Origin: Nitrosospira sp. 56-18
GTDB taxonomy: Bacteria; Pseudomonadota; Gammaproteobacteria; Burkholderiales; Nitrosomonadaceae
Length of the DNA: 64,000 nt
Direction: 5' to 3'
NCBI GenBank assembly: GCA_001899235.1
Contig: MKVR01000017.1
Span: 1 to 64,000 of the forward strand
The first letter of the stretch is position 1; the number at the start of each line of letters is the position of its first letter. The notes beneath the pieces are model-generated. The model had not been told where the DNA came from. It did no database searches and saw only the letters and a program-made list of their open reading frames with translations. The translations under genes were made by a program, and so were the position numbers. Below, piece after piece: positions 8,434 through 18,143 of the stretch.

Positions 8434-9741
8434 ATGAACGCCGTCGAGCAGCGCAAGAGGATCGTTGTTGTGGGAGGCGGCGTGGCAGGCCTTGAGATTG
8501 CCACGGCGCTGGGACGGCGGTGGAAGCGCGATCGGCAGGCGCCCTCCATCATGCTGATCGACCGCGACTCGGCCCATATCTGGAAACCGATGCTGCACAC
8601 GATCGCGGCGGGAACACGTGATATTTCACAGCAGCAGATACCTTATCTCGCCCAGGCCCGGGTTGCCGGATTCGAGTATCAGCCCGGCGAGATGTGCGGC
8701 ATTGACCGGGCGGTGCGCGAAATACGGCTTGCCGCGCTGCACGCCCCCGACGGTCGATTGCTCGTGCCTGCAAGGCAACTTTCCTACGATATACTGGTCG
8801 TGTCAGTTGGTAGCGAAGCCAATGATTTCGGAACACCTGGCGCAAGGGAGCACTGCTTCAAGATAGATTCCCGCCTGCAGGCAGATGGGTTCAATCAGGA
8901 AGTGCGTATCCGGATGCTCCAGTGCCTCGCCCAGGAGCAGAATCTGTCCATCGCAATCGTGGGTGGCGGCGCGACCGGCGTTGAACTGGCCGCGGAACTG
9001 GTGCAGTTGACCGAGGCTGCCGGCGCCTATGGTGCAAAATCCCTGGCATCCCGGATCAGCATCACGCTGATCGAGAGTGGGCCGCGCCTGCTGGCGGCGT
9101 TTCCCGAGGATATTTCGCTGGCGACCAAGGCCAGGCTTGAGAGCCTGGGCATCAAAGTCATGCTCGGCTCGAGGGTCAGCGCAGTAACCGCGGAAGGTTT
9201 CGAACTCGGCGACGGCGGGAAGGTGATGGCTTCCCTGCGCGTGTGGGCGGCGGGCGTGAAGGCGCCTGGTTTTGTTGCGGGCCTCGACGGGCTGGAAACG
9301 ACGCCGGGCAACCAGCTCATGGTCTTGCCATCCTTGCAGACGACGCGAGACTCCGACATTTACGCGATCGGCGATTGCGCGAGCATCACGCTCCCCGGTA
9401 CCAAACGGCCACTGCCGCCGACAGCCCAGGTCGCCCACCAGCAGGCGCAGTATCTGATCCGCCATCTTCCCGCCGCCCTGCAGCACGGCACTTCGGCCCC
9501 GGATTTCACCTACCGGGATTTCGGCTCCCTCGTGTCGCTTGCGGAGTATGATGCTTTTGGCTCGCTCGGAAAATTCGGATTGCTCAAGGGAACCACTATC
9601 CGGGGAAGATTGGCTCAATTGAGTCACGCAATGCTCTATCGCAGCCATCAGGCCCGGCTGTACGGGTTCTGGCGCGGGGGGCTGGTCTGGCTGGTCGATC
9701 TTCTGAACACGCGGTTGCGCTCGACGATCCGTCTCGATTGA
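8434..9741 (+). CDS. NAD(P)/FAD-dependent oxidoreductase, type II NADH dehydrogenase-like
   Basis: This 435-residue flavoprotein has two dinucleotide-binding folds. The FAD-binding GGGVAGLEIATALG lies near residue 14 and the NAD(P)H-binding IVGGGATGVELAAEL near residue 172. The late FAD motif DIYAIGDCASI lies near residue 308. This order and size match non-proton-pumping NADH:quinone reductases (Ndh), which pass electrons to quinone at the inner membrane face. The C-terminal region (LLKGTTIRGRLAQLSHAMLYRSHQARLYGFWRG) is amphipathic, as in membrane-attached Ndh. Sulfide:quinone reductase is less likely because I see no matching redox cysteines. The gene stands alone. Confidence 0.85.
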   Translation: MNAVEQRKRIVVVGGGVAGLEIATALGRRWKRDRQAPSIMLIDRDSAHIWKPMLHTIAAGTRDISQQQIPYLAQARVAGFEYQPGEMCGIDRAVREIRLAALHAPDGRLLVPARQLSYDILVVSVGSEANDFGTPGAREHCFKIDSRLQADGFNQEVRIRMLQCLAQEQNLSIAIVGGGATGVELAAELVQLTEAAGAYGAKSLASRISITLIESGPRLLAAFPEDISLATKARLESLGIKVMLGSRVSAVTAEGFELGDGGKVMASLRVWAAGVKAPGFVAGLDGLETTPGNQLMVLPSLQTTRDSDIYAIGDCASITLPGTKRPLPPTAQVAHQQAQYLIRHLPAALQHGTSAPDFTYRDFGSLVSLAEYDAFGSLGKFGLLKGTTIRGRLAQLSHAMLYRSHQARLYGFWRGGLVWLVDLLNTRLRSTIRLD

Positions 9742-10453
9742 CCGGGAGATCTCAACCTCGCACCATCCGGGTTCAAGCCGCCAGAGCTAGGGACAGGCCG
9801 TCCTGGGTGATCCGTTGCGGGCTCGTGATCTTTATGGCAAGCTTAAGCGCCTCTGCTCATTTCCAGCATCCGTCCCGCACACCAGCACCGCGATGTACAA
9901 CGCGTACGACGCTTACAATGCATACAACGATGAGGGTCCAGCAATGAGCAGTGAAGCGTTCGTGTCGCCGCGCCCCACGCCAAGCGGGAGAGTGACTGAG
10001 ATGAGAGCGTACGCGCTCTTCCTGTTGGCGATCCCCGTGGCGCTCACGCAGGCGCGATTGACTAGGCGGGTTTCCGCACCCGAAACCGTACATGGCACCC
10101 TATCCAACCGCCGGACTCAGGATGGAAATTCATTGATGGGATGATCCGATTTTTGCTAGAGTATTGATATAGGGTATTGTATGTTACCCGGATTCCGGGA
10201 GCCGGTATGCCTGGATTTGTGGAATAGGGCCGCGTCGAAATGACGCTGATGCGCGCGTGCCTGGATGACTTTATTGCAGAAGCCTATCCTGCGCTGGCCT
10301 GCGCGGGCGATAGATGCCTTTGTTTGCGAGCGGGTTCCAACAGCTCCGGAATTTGCAGCACCTTGCCTGCGGCTATACAGACTATCGTACCTCCCATCAA
10401 TTCTGCTTGAGATTGCATGAGATTGTCATATTGTTCTTTCCGGAGGAGGTGAT
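9742..10453. other. Long intergenic region, no gene recognised
   Basis: About 710 bp. ORFs of 60-110 codons on either strand (for example 9815-10144) lack good start signals and any recognisable motif. The 3' end supplies the strong GGAGGAGG ribosome-binding site of the cytochrome gene. A promoter for the oxidation operon is expected here but I cannot place it. Confidence 0.4.
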
Positions 10454-10783
10454 ATGGGTAACATAATGCCGCGAGGCGCAGTCTCCGGTTTTCTGCTGCT
10501 GGCGACGGTTGGCGCCGGTCTGGCGGCGAACATCGCATGGGCGCAATCCCAGGATTATTCCGGCGCCGCTTTCGCATGGAAGGATGGGGGCCACGTCTAT
10601 GCCAAAGTCTGCAGCCATTGCCACGAGGCCCACGTGGGGCCGGTCATCCGCGGCCGCGATCTTCCGCCGGCCTATATTCGTTCCATTGTGCGCGGCGGAC
10701 TGCGCGCGATGCCGTCCTTCCGCCCTTCGGAAATCGATGACGGCTCGCTGGAAAAGCTGGCTGAATATATCTCGAAAAACTGA
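10454..10783 (+). CDS. Small c-type cytochrome, probable partner of the flavoprotein
   Basis: This 109-residue exported cytochrome c has a Sec signal peptide (hydrophobic run FLLLATVGAGLAANIAWA), a single heme-binding CSHCH at residues 53-57 and a likely axial Met86 (LRAMPSF). A strong ribosome-binding site (GGAGGAGG) precedes the start. In 4-cresol dehydrogenase and eugenol hydroxylase, a small periplasmic cytochrome subunit accepts electrons from the covalent-FAD subunit. A close homologue of such a flavoprotein lies two genes downstream, so this is the probable electron acceptor (PchC-like). That pairing is inferred from context. Confidence 0.85.
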   Translation: MGNIMPRGAVSGFLLLATVGAGLAANIAWAQSQDYSGAAFAWKDGGHVYAKVCSHCHEAHVGPVIRGRDLPPAYIRSIVRGGLRAMPSFRPSEIDDGSLEKLAEYISKN

Positions 10784-10805
10784 ATCGGCAGCGGGAGACT
10801 ATTCC

Positions 10806-11795
10806 ATGGACATGTATAGACGCAATCTCATGAAAGGTGTGCTGACCAGTGGCACATTCCTGGCGCTGGGCATTCCTCCGGGCGCATTTGCGGGCGACCC
10901 TGGCGAGAGGGCGGAAAGATTTGGGCTGCTGTTGGGAAATACCCGGACGGATGCAGAATTTGCAGCGGGTTTCCGCATGGCGGCCCAATATGTGGCGCGA
11001 GGCAGTGGAGAAATCGTGGCCGTCAAAGGAGGGGCGCCCGAAGTAGTGAAATTAAAGGGCGGACTGCTCCGCGATTACGAGATGGCGGCGCGGCTGCTGG
11101 AAAAATCCCGTAATACGCGATGGGTCGCCATAATGGATGAAGGTAGCGCGGCGGTTCTCACCGAACTGGTACGCAGCACCGGCGGAAGACTGCTTCTGCT
11201 CGGCTCGCACGCGTCTTCCGATGGCGCCTCGATGCGGAATGGGTCATCAGGCGTTTCCGAATTCCGCCATGTATGGGCCGCCGCATCCCCTGCCCAGAGC
11301 GCGGGAAGCATTCTCGCTTCGAGCCTCGTTGCGGATGAAAGCAGTTTTTCGATCGTGGAGAATTTTTTATCCACGCCGGCACCATCCGGCGCCGCCATGA
11401 CGGCGTCAAACGGCGTTCCCGGCTTCGTGGGCTATCGTCTGGAGAATGCAGGTGCGGTATCTGGTTCGGAAGCGGATGCGTTCCATCTCCATTGCTCAGG
11501 GGTTTCGCTTTCCGACGGATGCGCATCGCTGGGCTGGAACCCGGCGGACGCATGGCGGCCTGTGTCCCAGCGGGAGCCGGCGCAGGAAGCCGCTGCATTC
11601 GCGGCGCAAGGCAAAGGGCAACCGCGATCCGGATGGGTGGAATCGGTAGGATATGCCGTTACGGCTGCGGCGCTGGGAGAGAATGTGATTCAGGAGCCCT
11701 GTTGCAGCCGCGCGTTCGTGCACCGATCGGCCATGGGGCCGGGCAAGCGGATGGGCGTGGCCGAGCAGTTTGCCTCATTCGTAATTGATACCTGA
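10806..11795 (+). CDS. Tat-exported protein of unknown function in the oxidation operon
   Basis: The ATG at 10806 gives 329 residues beginning MDMYRRNLMKG, a twin-arginine motif followed by a short hydrophobic stretch and GAFAGD. This points to Tat export of a folded, perhaps cofactor-bearing or partner-bound protein. A longer in-frame ORF from 10509 only overlaps the cytochrome gene and is rejected. I recognise no catalytic domain. Two late cysteines (PCCSR) and His/Cys clusters (FHLHCSGVSLSDGC) could bind metal. It lies between the cytochrome and flavoprotein genes, so it may be an accessory or assembly factor for the periplasmic oxidase. Confidence 0.65.
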   Translation: MDMYRRNLMKGVLTSGTFLALGIPPGAFAGDPGERAERFGLLLGNTRTDAEFAAGFRMAAQYVARGSGEIVAVKGGAPEVVKLKGGLLRDYEMAARLLEKSRNTRWVAIMDEGSAAVLTELVRSTGGRLLLLGSHASSDGASMRNGSSGVSEFRHVWAAASPAQSAGSILASSLVADESSFSIVENFLSTPAPSGAAMTASNGVPGFVGYRLENAGAVSGSEADAFHLHCSGVSLSDGCASLGWNPADAWRPVSQREPAQEAAAFAAQGKGQPRSGWVESVGYAVTAAALGENVIQEPCCSRAFVHRSAMGPGKRMGVAEQFASFVIDT

Positions 11796-11830
11796 TTTGA
11801 TACCTGATGTGACGCCGAGGAGAAAGAATA

Positions 11831-13375
11831 ATGGCCGATAAATACATTGCGCTGCCAAAGGGCGTCTCTGAAAAGCTGTTCGACGCCGCGATAAAGGAAT
11901 TTCGGAGTGTTCTTGGCGAGGCCGCCGTTCTGACCAGCGCGGCACAACTCGCACCCTACATCAAGACCATGATGCCGGTGCCTGATTCCGAGCATGTGCC
12001 GTCCGCGGCGCTGATGGCCACCACTGTCGAGCAGATACAGAAGATCGTGGGAATCTGCAACCAGTACAAGGTGCCATTATGGCCCATCTCGACCGGCAAG
12101 AACCTGGGTTATGGAAGTGCAGCGCCAGCCGAGCGCGGCCAGGTAGTGCTCGATCTGAAGCGGATGAACCGGATCCTGGAGGTGAACAAGGATCTGGCCT
12201 ATGCGCTGGTCGAGCCAGGCGTTACCTATCAGCAGCTCTACGATCATATCGCCGAGCACAAACTGGGTTTATGGCTGTCGGTACCGGCGCCCTCTGCCAT
12301 CGCAGGGCCCACCGGCAATACCCTGGACCGCGGGGTCGGCTACACGCCCTATGGGGAGCATTTCCTGTTCGCCTGCGGGATGGAGGTCGTGCTGGCCAAT
12401 GGCGAAGTGCTTCGCACCGGCATGGGATCGCTGCCCAATTCCAACACCTGGCAGGTATTCAAGTGGGGCTACGGCCCCTACCTGGATGGCATCTTTACCC
12501 AGTCCAACTACGGCATCGTCACCAAATTCGGCTTCTGGCTCATGCCCGCTCCGCCGGTATACAAGCCGTTCGTCATCCAGTACCAGGATGAGGGTGATAT
12601 TGTCGAGATCGTGGAAACGATCCGCCCGCTGCGCATCAGCGGCGTCATTCCCAACGCAGCCGTGATCGCACACGCGTTATACGATGCGCCCACCAAGGCG
12701 AAGCGCAGCGACTACTATACCGGCCCCGGAGCCATCCCCGACGCAGCGGTGCGCAAGATTTCCAAGGATCACGACCTGGGCATATGGAATATCTATGCGG
12801 CCTTGTACGGCACCCAGGAGCAGGTCGACGTGAACTGGAAGATCGTGACGCAGGCGTTCGGCAGATCAGGCAAGGCCAGGATCCGGACCGAGAAGGAGAT
12901 GGCGGGCGACCGGGCTTTCGACTATCGGGCCGAAATCATGCGTGGAGGCATGAACCTGGTGGAGTTTTCCTTGTACAACTGGCGCGGCGGCGGGGGTTCC
13001 ATGTGGTTTGCGCCGGTCTCGCAGGCCCTCGGCAGCGAGACGCTCAAGCAGATGTCGCTGACCAAGCAGATACTTGGCAAGCACGGACTGGATTATTCCG
13101 GCGAATTCATCGTCGGCATGCGGGATATGCACCATATCGTCGATGTCCTGTATGACAAGACCAACCCTGAGCAGGTGAAGGCGGCATACCAGTGCTTTGA
13201 CGAATTGCTGACGACATTTTCAGAGCTGGGATACGGGACTTACCGGGTCAATACTGCATTCATGGACAAGGTCGCCCACACCTATGGGCCGGTGCAGCGC
13301 CACGTGCACAAGATGCTCAAGGATGCGCTGGACCCTAATGGCATTCTCGCGCCGGGCAAATCGGGCATACGCTAG
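11831..13375 (+). CDS. Covalent-FAD oxidase/dehydrogenase of the 4-cresol dehydrogenase and vanillyl-alcohol oxidase family
   Basis: The 514 residues closely follow the PchF-type flavoprotein. The FAD-binding PCMH domain (WPISTGKNLGYG near residue 84; APSAIAGPTGNTLDRG near residue 153; YTPYGEHF) is followed by the substrate domain. Tyr382 in VEFSLYNWRGGGG lines up with the tyrosine that carries the covalent FAD in 4-cresol dehydrogenase. The family oxidises para-substituted phenols (4-cresol, vanillyl alcohol, eugenol) at the benzylic carbon and passes electrons to a cytochrome c. The upstream cytochrome and the downstream alcohol and aldehyde dehydrogenases fit a route from an aryl-alkyl or aryl alcohol to an acid. 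I see no signal peptide, so export may be together with the Tat protein. The exact substrate is unknown. Confidence 0.88.
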   Translation: MADKYIALPKGVSEKLFDAAIKEFRSVLGEAAVLTSAAQLAPYIKTMMPVPDSEHVPSAALMATTVEQIQKIVGICNQYKVPLWPISTGKNLGYGSAAPAERGQVVLDLKRMNRILEVNKDLAYALVEPGVTYQQLYDHIAEHKLGLWLSVPAPSAIAGPTGNTLDRGVGYTPYGEHFLFACGMEVVLANGEVLRTGMGSLPNSNTWQVFKWGYGPYLDGIFTQSNYGIVTKFGFWLMPAPPVYKPFVIQYQDEGDIVEIVETIRPLRISGVIPNAAVIAHALYDAPTKAKRSDYYTGPGAIPDAAVRKISKDHDLGIWNIYAALYGTQEQVDVNWKIVTQAFGRSGKARIRTEKEMAGDRAFDYRAEIMRGGMNLVEFSLYNWRGGGGSMWFAPVSQALGSETLKQMSLTKQILGKHGLDYSGEFIVGMRDMHHIVDVLYDKTNPEQVKAAYQCFDELLTTFSELGYGTYRVNTAFMDKVAHTYGPVQRHVHKMLKDALDPNGILAPGKSGIR

Positions 13376-13533
13376 AACGCCGATAGATACCCCGAACGAG
13401 GATAGGCAGATCGCCGCGACGCGGGGTTTGCCTCCCGATCTTCTCTTCAGCCCTTGCGTTTCGCAGCGGTTTGCCACATGCGCCGCAATAGCAGCACGGG
13501 TTCTTTCACAACCCCTTCAAAGGAACAGCAAAA

Positions 13534-14643
13534 ATGAGAGAAATCACGGGAGCGGTAGTTCGCCGGAAGGGCGGGCCGTTTGAAGTCGGGAAGCTGACGC
13601 TGGAAGATTGCCGTGCAGACGAAGTGCTGGTCAGGGTTGTGGCCACCGGCATGTGCCATACCGACATGGTGGCACGCGACCAGCTCTATGACGTGCCCCT
13701 GCCGGTCGTGCTCGGGCATGAGGGAGCGGGTGTGGTGGAAGAGATCGGGAGCAGCGTAAAAAAGGTGAAGACAGGAGACCATGTGGTGCTCACCTACATG
13801 TGGTGCGGACACTGCAAGCCCTGCCTGCGCGGGGATCTGACCTACTGCGAGAATTTTTACCCATTGAATTTTGGCGGTGCGCGCGAGGATGGCAGTACGG
13901 CCACGCACGAGACGGGCGGCGGGAAGATTCACGATCATTTCTTCGGGCAGTCGTCCTTCGGCACGTTCGCCCTGGTGCATGAGCGCAACGTTATCCGCGT
14001 GCCACGGGATGTCCCGCTGGAACTGCTGGGTCCGCTTGGCTGTGGCATCCAGACCGGCGCGGGTGCAGTCATCAATGCGCTGAAGGTCACGCCCGGCAGC
14101 AGTTTTGCGGCTTTCGGGGGCGGGGCAGTGGGGTTGAGCGCGGTCATGGCCGCCCTCGTGGCCGGCGCGACCAAAATCATCGCCGCCGACGTGGTGCCTT
14201 CACGGCTGGAACTGGCAAAAGAGCTGGGCGCCACGCATACCGTAAACAGCCGCGAAACCGATCCCGTGGCAGCGGTACGTGAAATTACCGGCGGCGGCGC
14301 CGATTTCACGCTGGAATCCAGCGGCAGGCCAGCCGTTCTGCGCCAGGCGATCGATGCGCTGGCTATCGGAGGCACTTGCGGGATTGTCGGCGCCCCCGCG
14401 CTGGGTACCGAGGCCAGCTTCGACGTCAATGGCGTGATGACCACTGGAAAGCGCATCATCGGCATTATCGAAGGCGAAAGCAAGCCTGACCTTTTTATTC
14501 CGGCTTTGGTCGAGCTTTACCGGCAGGGGAGGTTTCCTTTCGACAAACTGGTGAAATTCTACACGCTGGACCAGATCAACCAGGCAGCGGAAGACAGTGA
14601 GAAGGGCGTTACCATCAAGCCCATCATCCGTCTGCAGCCGTAA
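13534..14643 (+). CDS. Zinc-dependent aryl-alcohol dehydrogenase
   Basis: A medium-chain, NAD-dependent alcohol dehydrogenase of 369 residues resembling benzyl-alcohol dehydrogenases. Catalytic zinc ligands are Cys41, His62 (with Glu63) and Cys170 (PLGCGIQTG). The structural zinc is held by Cys91, Cys94, Cys97 and Cys105. The Rossmann motif GGGAVG is followed by an Asp (AADVVPSRLE), which favours NAD over NADP. It would oxidise the aromatic alcohol to the aldehyde, completing the pathway between the flavoprotein and the aldehyde dehydrogenase. It starts 158 bp after the flavoprotein gene, in the same direction. Confidence 0.88.
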   Translation: MREITGAVVRRKGGPFEVGKLTLEDCRADEVLVRVVATGMCHTDMVARDQLYDVPLPVVLGHEGAGVVEEIGSSVKKVKTGDHVVLTYMWCGHCKPCLRGDLTYCENFYPLNFGGAREDGSTATHETGGGKIHDHFFGQSSFGTFALVHERNVIRVPRDVPLELLGPLGCGIQTGAGAVINALKVTPGSSFAAFGGGAVGLSAVMAALVAGATKIIAADVVPSRLELAKELGATHTVNSRETDPVAAVREITGGGADFTLESSGRPAVLRQAIDALAIGGTCGIVGAPALGTEASFDVNGVMTTGKRIIGIIEGESKPDLFIPALVELYRQGRFPFDKLVKFYTLDQINQAAEDSEKGVTIKPIIRLQP

Positions 14644-14744
14644 AGGGAAACAGCCAGAAGGCGCGGGGATCGGCCAGCGCCGTCTTCCCCGCAGGGATTT
14701 TATGCCACCCCGTTCTCTAATTCCTCTTCAACTTCGGCTTCGAT

Positions 14745-14963
14745 TCAGGCGGCAAGTTTTTTTACCCATTTGACATAGTGATTCATCCAGCCTTGAAGGA
14801 ATTTTTTACTGTTCTCATTGGCGATGTTCCCGCCTTCATCGAACAGATCTTCTTTCACCTGGATGAATGTTTCCGGTTGCCCTAGTGCCGGCACATCGAG
14901 GAATGCCAACGGTAAATATGATGAATGAGTTCTACCATCCCGCCATCCTTCTGCGGTTGCCCT
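14745..14963 (-). pseudogene. 3' fragment of an NADPH-dependent FMN reductase gene
   Basis: The C-terminal part of this frame, LPLAFLDVPALGQPETF and DLFDEGGNIANENSKKFLQGW, matches the end of chromate reductase/NADPH-dependent FMN reductases. The flavin-binding N-terminal two thirds are absent and the upstream sequence is unrelated. It lies between the convergent alcohol and aldehyde dehydrogenase genes. Confidence 0.6.
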
Positions 14964-15123
14964 GGTCCGCTCGTTTAACCAGATGTTTTGCCGTTTGCTG
15001 AAAACAATAGGCCGGGATTGCATACATTGGATTCCGGCCGGCAATAACGGAATGCAAGCGGGAATGGGAAATGGCGCTGCTTCATTTTCATGAAAGCTGC
15101 ACCGAACCGGGTTTGATGCCGGC

Positions 15124-16626
15124 TTAAAATGGATAAGATGGCTTCGAATGCTGGATGGTTATCCAGTGGTCCCTGGTGAATTCGTTCAGGATCCATTCCC
15201 CGCCAAATCTCCCGATGCCGCTGTTTTTCTCCCCGCCGAACGGACCGGTGGTGGTATCGTCCACGGTGCTGTCGTTGATATGGGTCATGCCGGCTTGTAC
15301 ACCCAGCGCGAACCGAAGTCCGCGCTCCTCGTCGCGCGTGAATACGGCGCTCGATAATCCATATTGGGTATCGTTTGCCATCCGCAGTGCCTCGGCTTCT
15401 CCGTTCACCTTGATGATGGAAGCGATGGGCCCGAACATTTCCTCCCGGGCAACCTGCATGTCATTCGTGACATTGACGAAGACGTGCGGCGGCACGACCT
15501 GCCCCTCCGGGGCTCCGCCCACCAGTTGATGCGCTCCCGCCGCCCGGGCGCCTTCTATATGGGTAATGTGGGATTTAAGCTGCTTCTGGTTGATGACAGG
15601 CCCGATCGCGACAGCAGGATCATGCGGGTTGCCATACTTGAGGCCCCTGACATGCTCAACGAAGCGGTCGACGAATTCGTCATATACCTTTGCATCGACG
15701 ATGATGCGATTGGTGCTCATGCAGATCTGGCCCTGGTGGAGGTATCTTCCGATTACTGTGGCGCGCACCGCGTGTCCGATATCGGCATCGTCCAGAATGA
15801 CGCAGGGCGCATTTCCACCAAGCTCGAGCGCGACGCGCTTGATGCGAGGCCCGCTCATGGCGAGCTGCCCGATGTGCCGTCCGACCCGGGTTGAGCCGGT
15901 GAAGGAGATGAGGCTCGGAACCGGATGCAAAGTGAAGGCATCCCCTATGTCTTCCACCGGTCCGATCACGATGTTGAGAAGGCCGGGCGGCAGGCCGGCT
16001 TCTTCATAAATTTTCGCGATGAGCAGGCCGCCGGTGACAGGAGTATCCTCGGCGGGCTTGACCACCACGCTATTTCCCAGCGCAAGCGCGGGACCAATGG
16101 AACGATGGGACAGATGCATGGGAAAATTCCATGGGCTGATCACGCCGATTACCCCGAGAGGCTGCCGGTAAGCCCGGCTCTCCTTGCCAGCTTCGTCAAG
16201 GGGAAGAATGCGGCCCTCGACCCGGTGGGGGAACGACGCGGCTTCCAGCATGGTGGCACGAACGAACTGCCACTCCAGTTCAGCCTTGTACCGGATCCCG
16301 CCTGCTTCGCGGATCAGCCAGTCGACGATTTCCTCACGACGCGCCTGCATGATCGCGGCGGCGCGTAACATGATTTCGGCGCGCTCGGAAGGAAGGCGCG
16401 CTGCCCATGCTACCTGGGCTTTTGCGGCGGATTGATAGGCCTCATCCAGATCGCTTTTATTCCCCATGACGATCTCGGCAAGCGTTTCCCCCGAGTAGGG
16501 ATCAGTATCTTTCAGGATTTCACCTTGCTTGCCAGGCCGCCAGGTGCCGTCGATGTATTGCCCATTGAAACCTGAATATGACTGACCACTATCATTTCTC
16601 ATTCCATCAGATTTCTTTTCCATCAT
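15124..16626 (-). CDS. Aldehyde dehydrogenase, probably aromatic aldehyde
   Basis: This 500-residue NAD(P)-dependent aldehyde dehydrogenase is full length for the superfamily. The oxyanion Asn167 lies in SPWNFP, the general base Glu268 in ALELGGN and the catalytic Cys302 in GQICMSTN. The NAD-binding segment FTGSTRVG is near residue 242. It is close in style to benzaldehyde and vanillin dehydrogenases, which turn aromatic aldehydes into acids. It is convergent with the oxidation operon, so it has its own promoter, but the context makes it the likely last step. I used the first ATG of the pair at 16626. Confidence 0.87.
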   Translation of the reverse strand: MMEKKSDGMRNDSGQSYSGFNGQYIDGTWRPGKQGEILKDTDPYSGETLAEIVMGNKSDLDEAYQSAAKAQVAWAARLPSERAEIMLRAAAIMQARREEIVDWLIREAGGIRYKAELEWQFVRATMLEAASFPHRVEGRILPLDEAGKESRAYRQPLGVIGVISPWNFPMHLSHRSIGPALALGNSVVVKPAEDTPVTGGLLIAKIYEEAGLPPGLLNIVIGPVEDIGDAFTLHPVPSLISFTGSTRVGRHIGQLAMSGPRIKRVALELGGNAPCVILDDADIGHAVRATVIGRYLHQGQICMSTNRIIVDAKVYDEFVDRFVEHVRGLKYGNPHDPAVAIGPVINQKQLKSHITHIEGARAAGAHQLVGGAPEGQVVPPHVFVNVTNDMQVAREEMFGPIASIIKVNGEAEALRMANDTQYGLSSAVFTRDEERGLRFALGVQAGMTHINDSTVDDTTTGPFGGEKNSGIGRFGGEWILNEFTRDHWITIQHSKPSYPF

Positions 16627-17262
16627 GCCTCGCTGTAGGGGATTAAAATAAAGCCAATAGACTGCGGACTGCGGTTATCAGGCGAACTCGACCTTCCGCA
16701 CTTTTTCCTTGTATTCGACCATGAGCCAATAAATGCAGAGTTAGTAAAATAGCATATTCGTGTTTCAGCGGCGCTGACTCAGGCCACGCTGTTTGTTTGA
16801 GGGTATCACGCCAGATGCGTTTTTATTTCGTAAATAACGCTCTTGCCGGGACTGGCGGCGTAGATGGCAATCGGGGTTATCCACCGCGTCCACACTCTTG
16901 CCTTGCACATGAGGCGGCGAGTGTCGCCGCGGATAATCCTATATTCACAAAGCCCACTTCACAATAACAGATTTTTGTCAAAACAAACTAAAATACTCAA
17001 ATTGCTGTTTAAACAAACGGCATCACTTCTACCGGGTGTACTGTCTACCAGTGGCATCCTTGTTCATGGTGGTGACAATGAGCATTCCACGATTACGGGG
17101 GATCTCGATATGGCAGCTAGGCGGTATGCACCGAATAACGAGAGGGCTTCCAGGGGGGGCAGGGAGTTATCTGAGAGGAAGTATTAAAGCGAGAAGGATT
17201 CAGGCAAAAGAAAGACCACCGCTAGGGTGGCCTCCTGGGGTGCTGCTGTTTAGGTATTCTTG
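16627..17262. other. Intergenic region, no gene recognised
   Basis: About 640 bp. It holds the promoter side of the aldehyde dehydrogenase gene and AT-rich sequence around 16960-17010. ORFs here (for example 16864-17187) have no recognisable motif. The base composition differs from the preceding operon and marks the start of the mobile-element zone. Confidence 0.4.
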
Positions 17263-17556
17263 CTACTGGTACCTCCTGAAGTATTCCTTGGGGTCATCCT
17301 TTGTATTGGTAGTGTTGGGATTAACACCTGAAGCGCCTAGAGTGAAGCTATGGTTACTTGCTTCATAAGAGGACGGAACACTCTTGGGGGGCGCATAGGT
17401 CTTATTTATAGAATCCTCAGAATGCGGGGTTACGTGGTATTCACCTTTGGAGTCCTGACAAATTATAGAGCCGGGGTCTGGGAAGCAACTGGCAGCAGCT
17501 CCTCCTGCAACTAGAAGTAGTACAACGCCTGCTACATATTTGTTGGACTTCATCAT
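17263..17556 (-). CDS. Small exported hypothetical protein
   Basis: This 97-residue protein has a signal peptide (MMKSNKY, then VAGVVLLLVAGGAAAS) and a good ribosome-binding site (CAGGAGACCCC). The mature part has two cysteines that could pair (SCFPDPGSIICQD) and a polar, Ser/Asn-rich tail. There is no lipobox consensus. I recognise no family. It sits next to insertion-sequence debris and may have arrived with it. Confidence 0.5.
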   Translation of the reverse strand: MMKSNKYVAGVVLLLVAGGAAASCFPDPGSIICQDSKGEYHVTPHSEDSINKTYAPPKSVPSSYEASNHSFTLGASGVNPNTTNTKDDPKEYFRRYQ

Positions 17557-17702
17557 GGTGGGGTCTCCTGAAGGGTTGTAAGTCCTCCAATGATAACACT
17601 GGTTGTTCAGTATGGAACCAGTAGATTGAGCTTGGTTGTGTTTTCTGTAGTATTTGCGACTTCATCTGACAGTTACCCGATTTGACTTGGTGAGGTGTCA
17701 GA

Positions 17703-18140
17703 TCAGATTTGGCTGTTCAGTGCTGTAATTTTATCGTTCCAGACCTCCTTTGCGTCAATCAATGTTTGCATGGGTGTGCGACCGCAGCACATCCTGCCCT
17801 GATGGGTGCGGGCCTCGTTGTAATAGCGCAGCCAGTCATCCAGATCGATTTGCAGTTCCTCGATTGACTGGTATGTCTTGCGCGGCCCGCCACCTGGTAG
17901 AACTCTTGCAGGATGGTCTTGTGGAAGCGCTCACAGATGCCGTTGGTCTGCGGGTGATTGGCTTTGGTCCTGGCATGCTCGATGTCGTTGATCGCCAGGT
18001 AGACCGGGTAATCATGGGTCTCTGGCTTTCCGCAATACTCGGTCCCGCGATCAGTCAACACACGGATCAGGCTCATGCCTTGCCCTGCGAAGAAAGGCAA
18101 TACCCGATCATTGAGCAGATCGGCTATTTGCCCATTTGAG
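17703..18140 (-). pseudogene. 3' half of an IS481-type transposase, frameshifted
   Basis: On the minus strand the sequence encodes the second half of an rve integrase core: LTDRGTEYCG carries an active-site Asp and GICERFHKTI the Glu. After QEFYQVA the frame shifts, then RKTYQSIEELQIDLDDWL and RTHQGRMCCGRTPMQTL complete the conserved C-terminus. The N-terminal helix-turn-helix half is missing; at about 18140 it abuts an istB fragment. The likely right inverted repeat (GTCAGATCAGATTTGGC) lies near 17696. Confidence 0.85.
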
Positions 18141-18143
18141 CGG

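Noticed and set aside
10509-10805. Upstream extension of the Tat-signal protein gene
   Set aside because: It overlaps the cytochrome gene in another frame; the twin-arginine signal starts at 10806.
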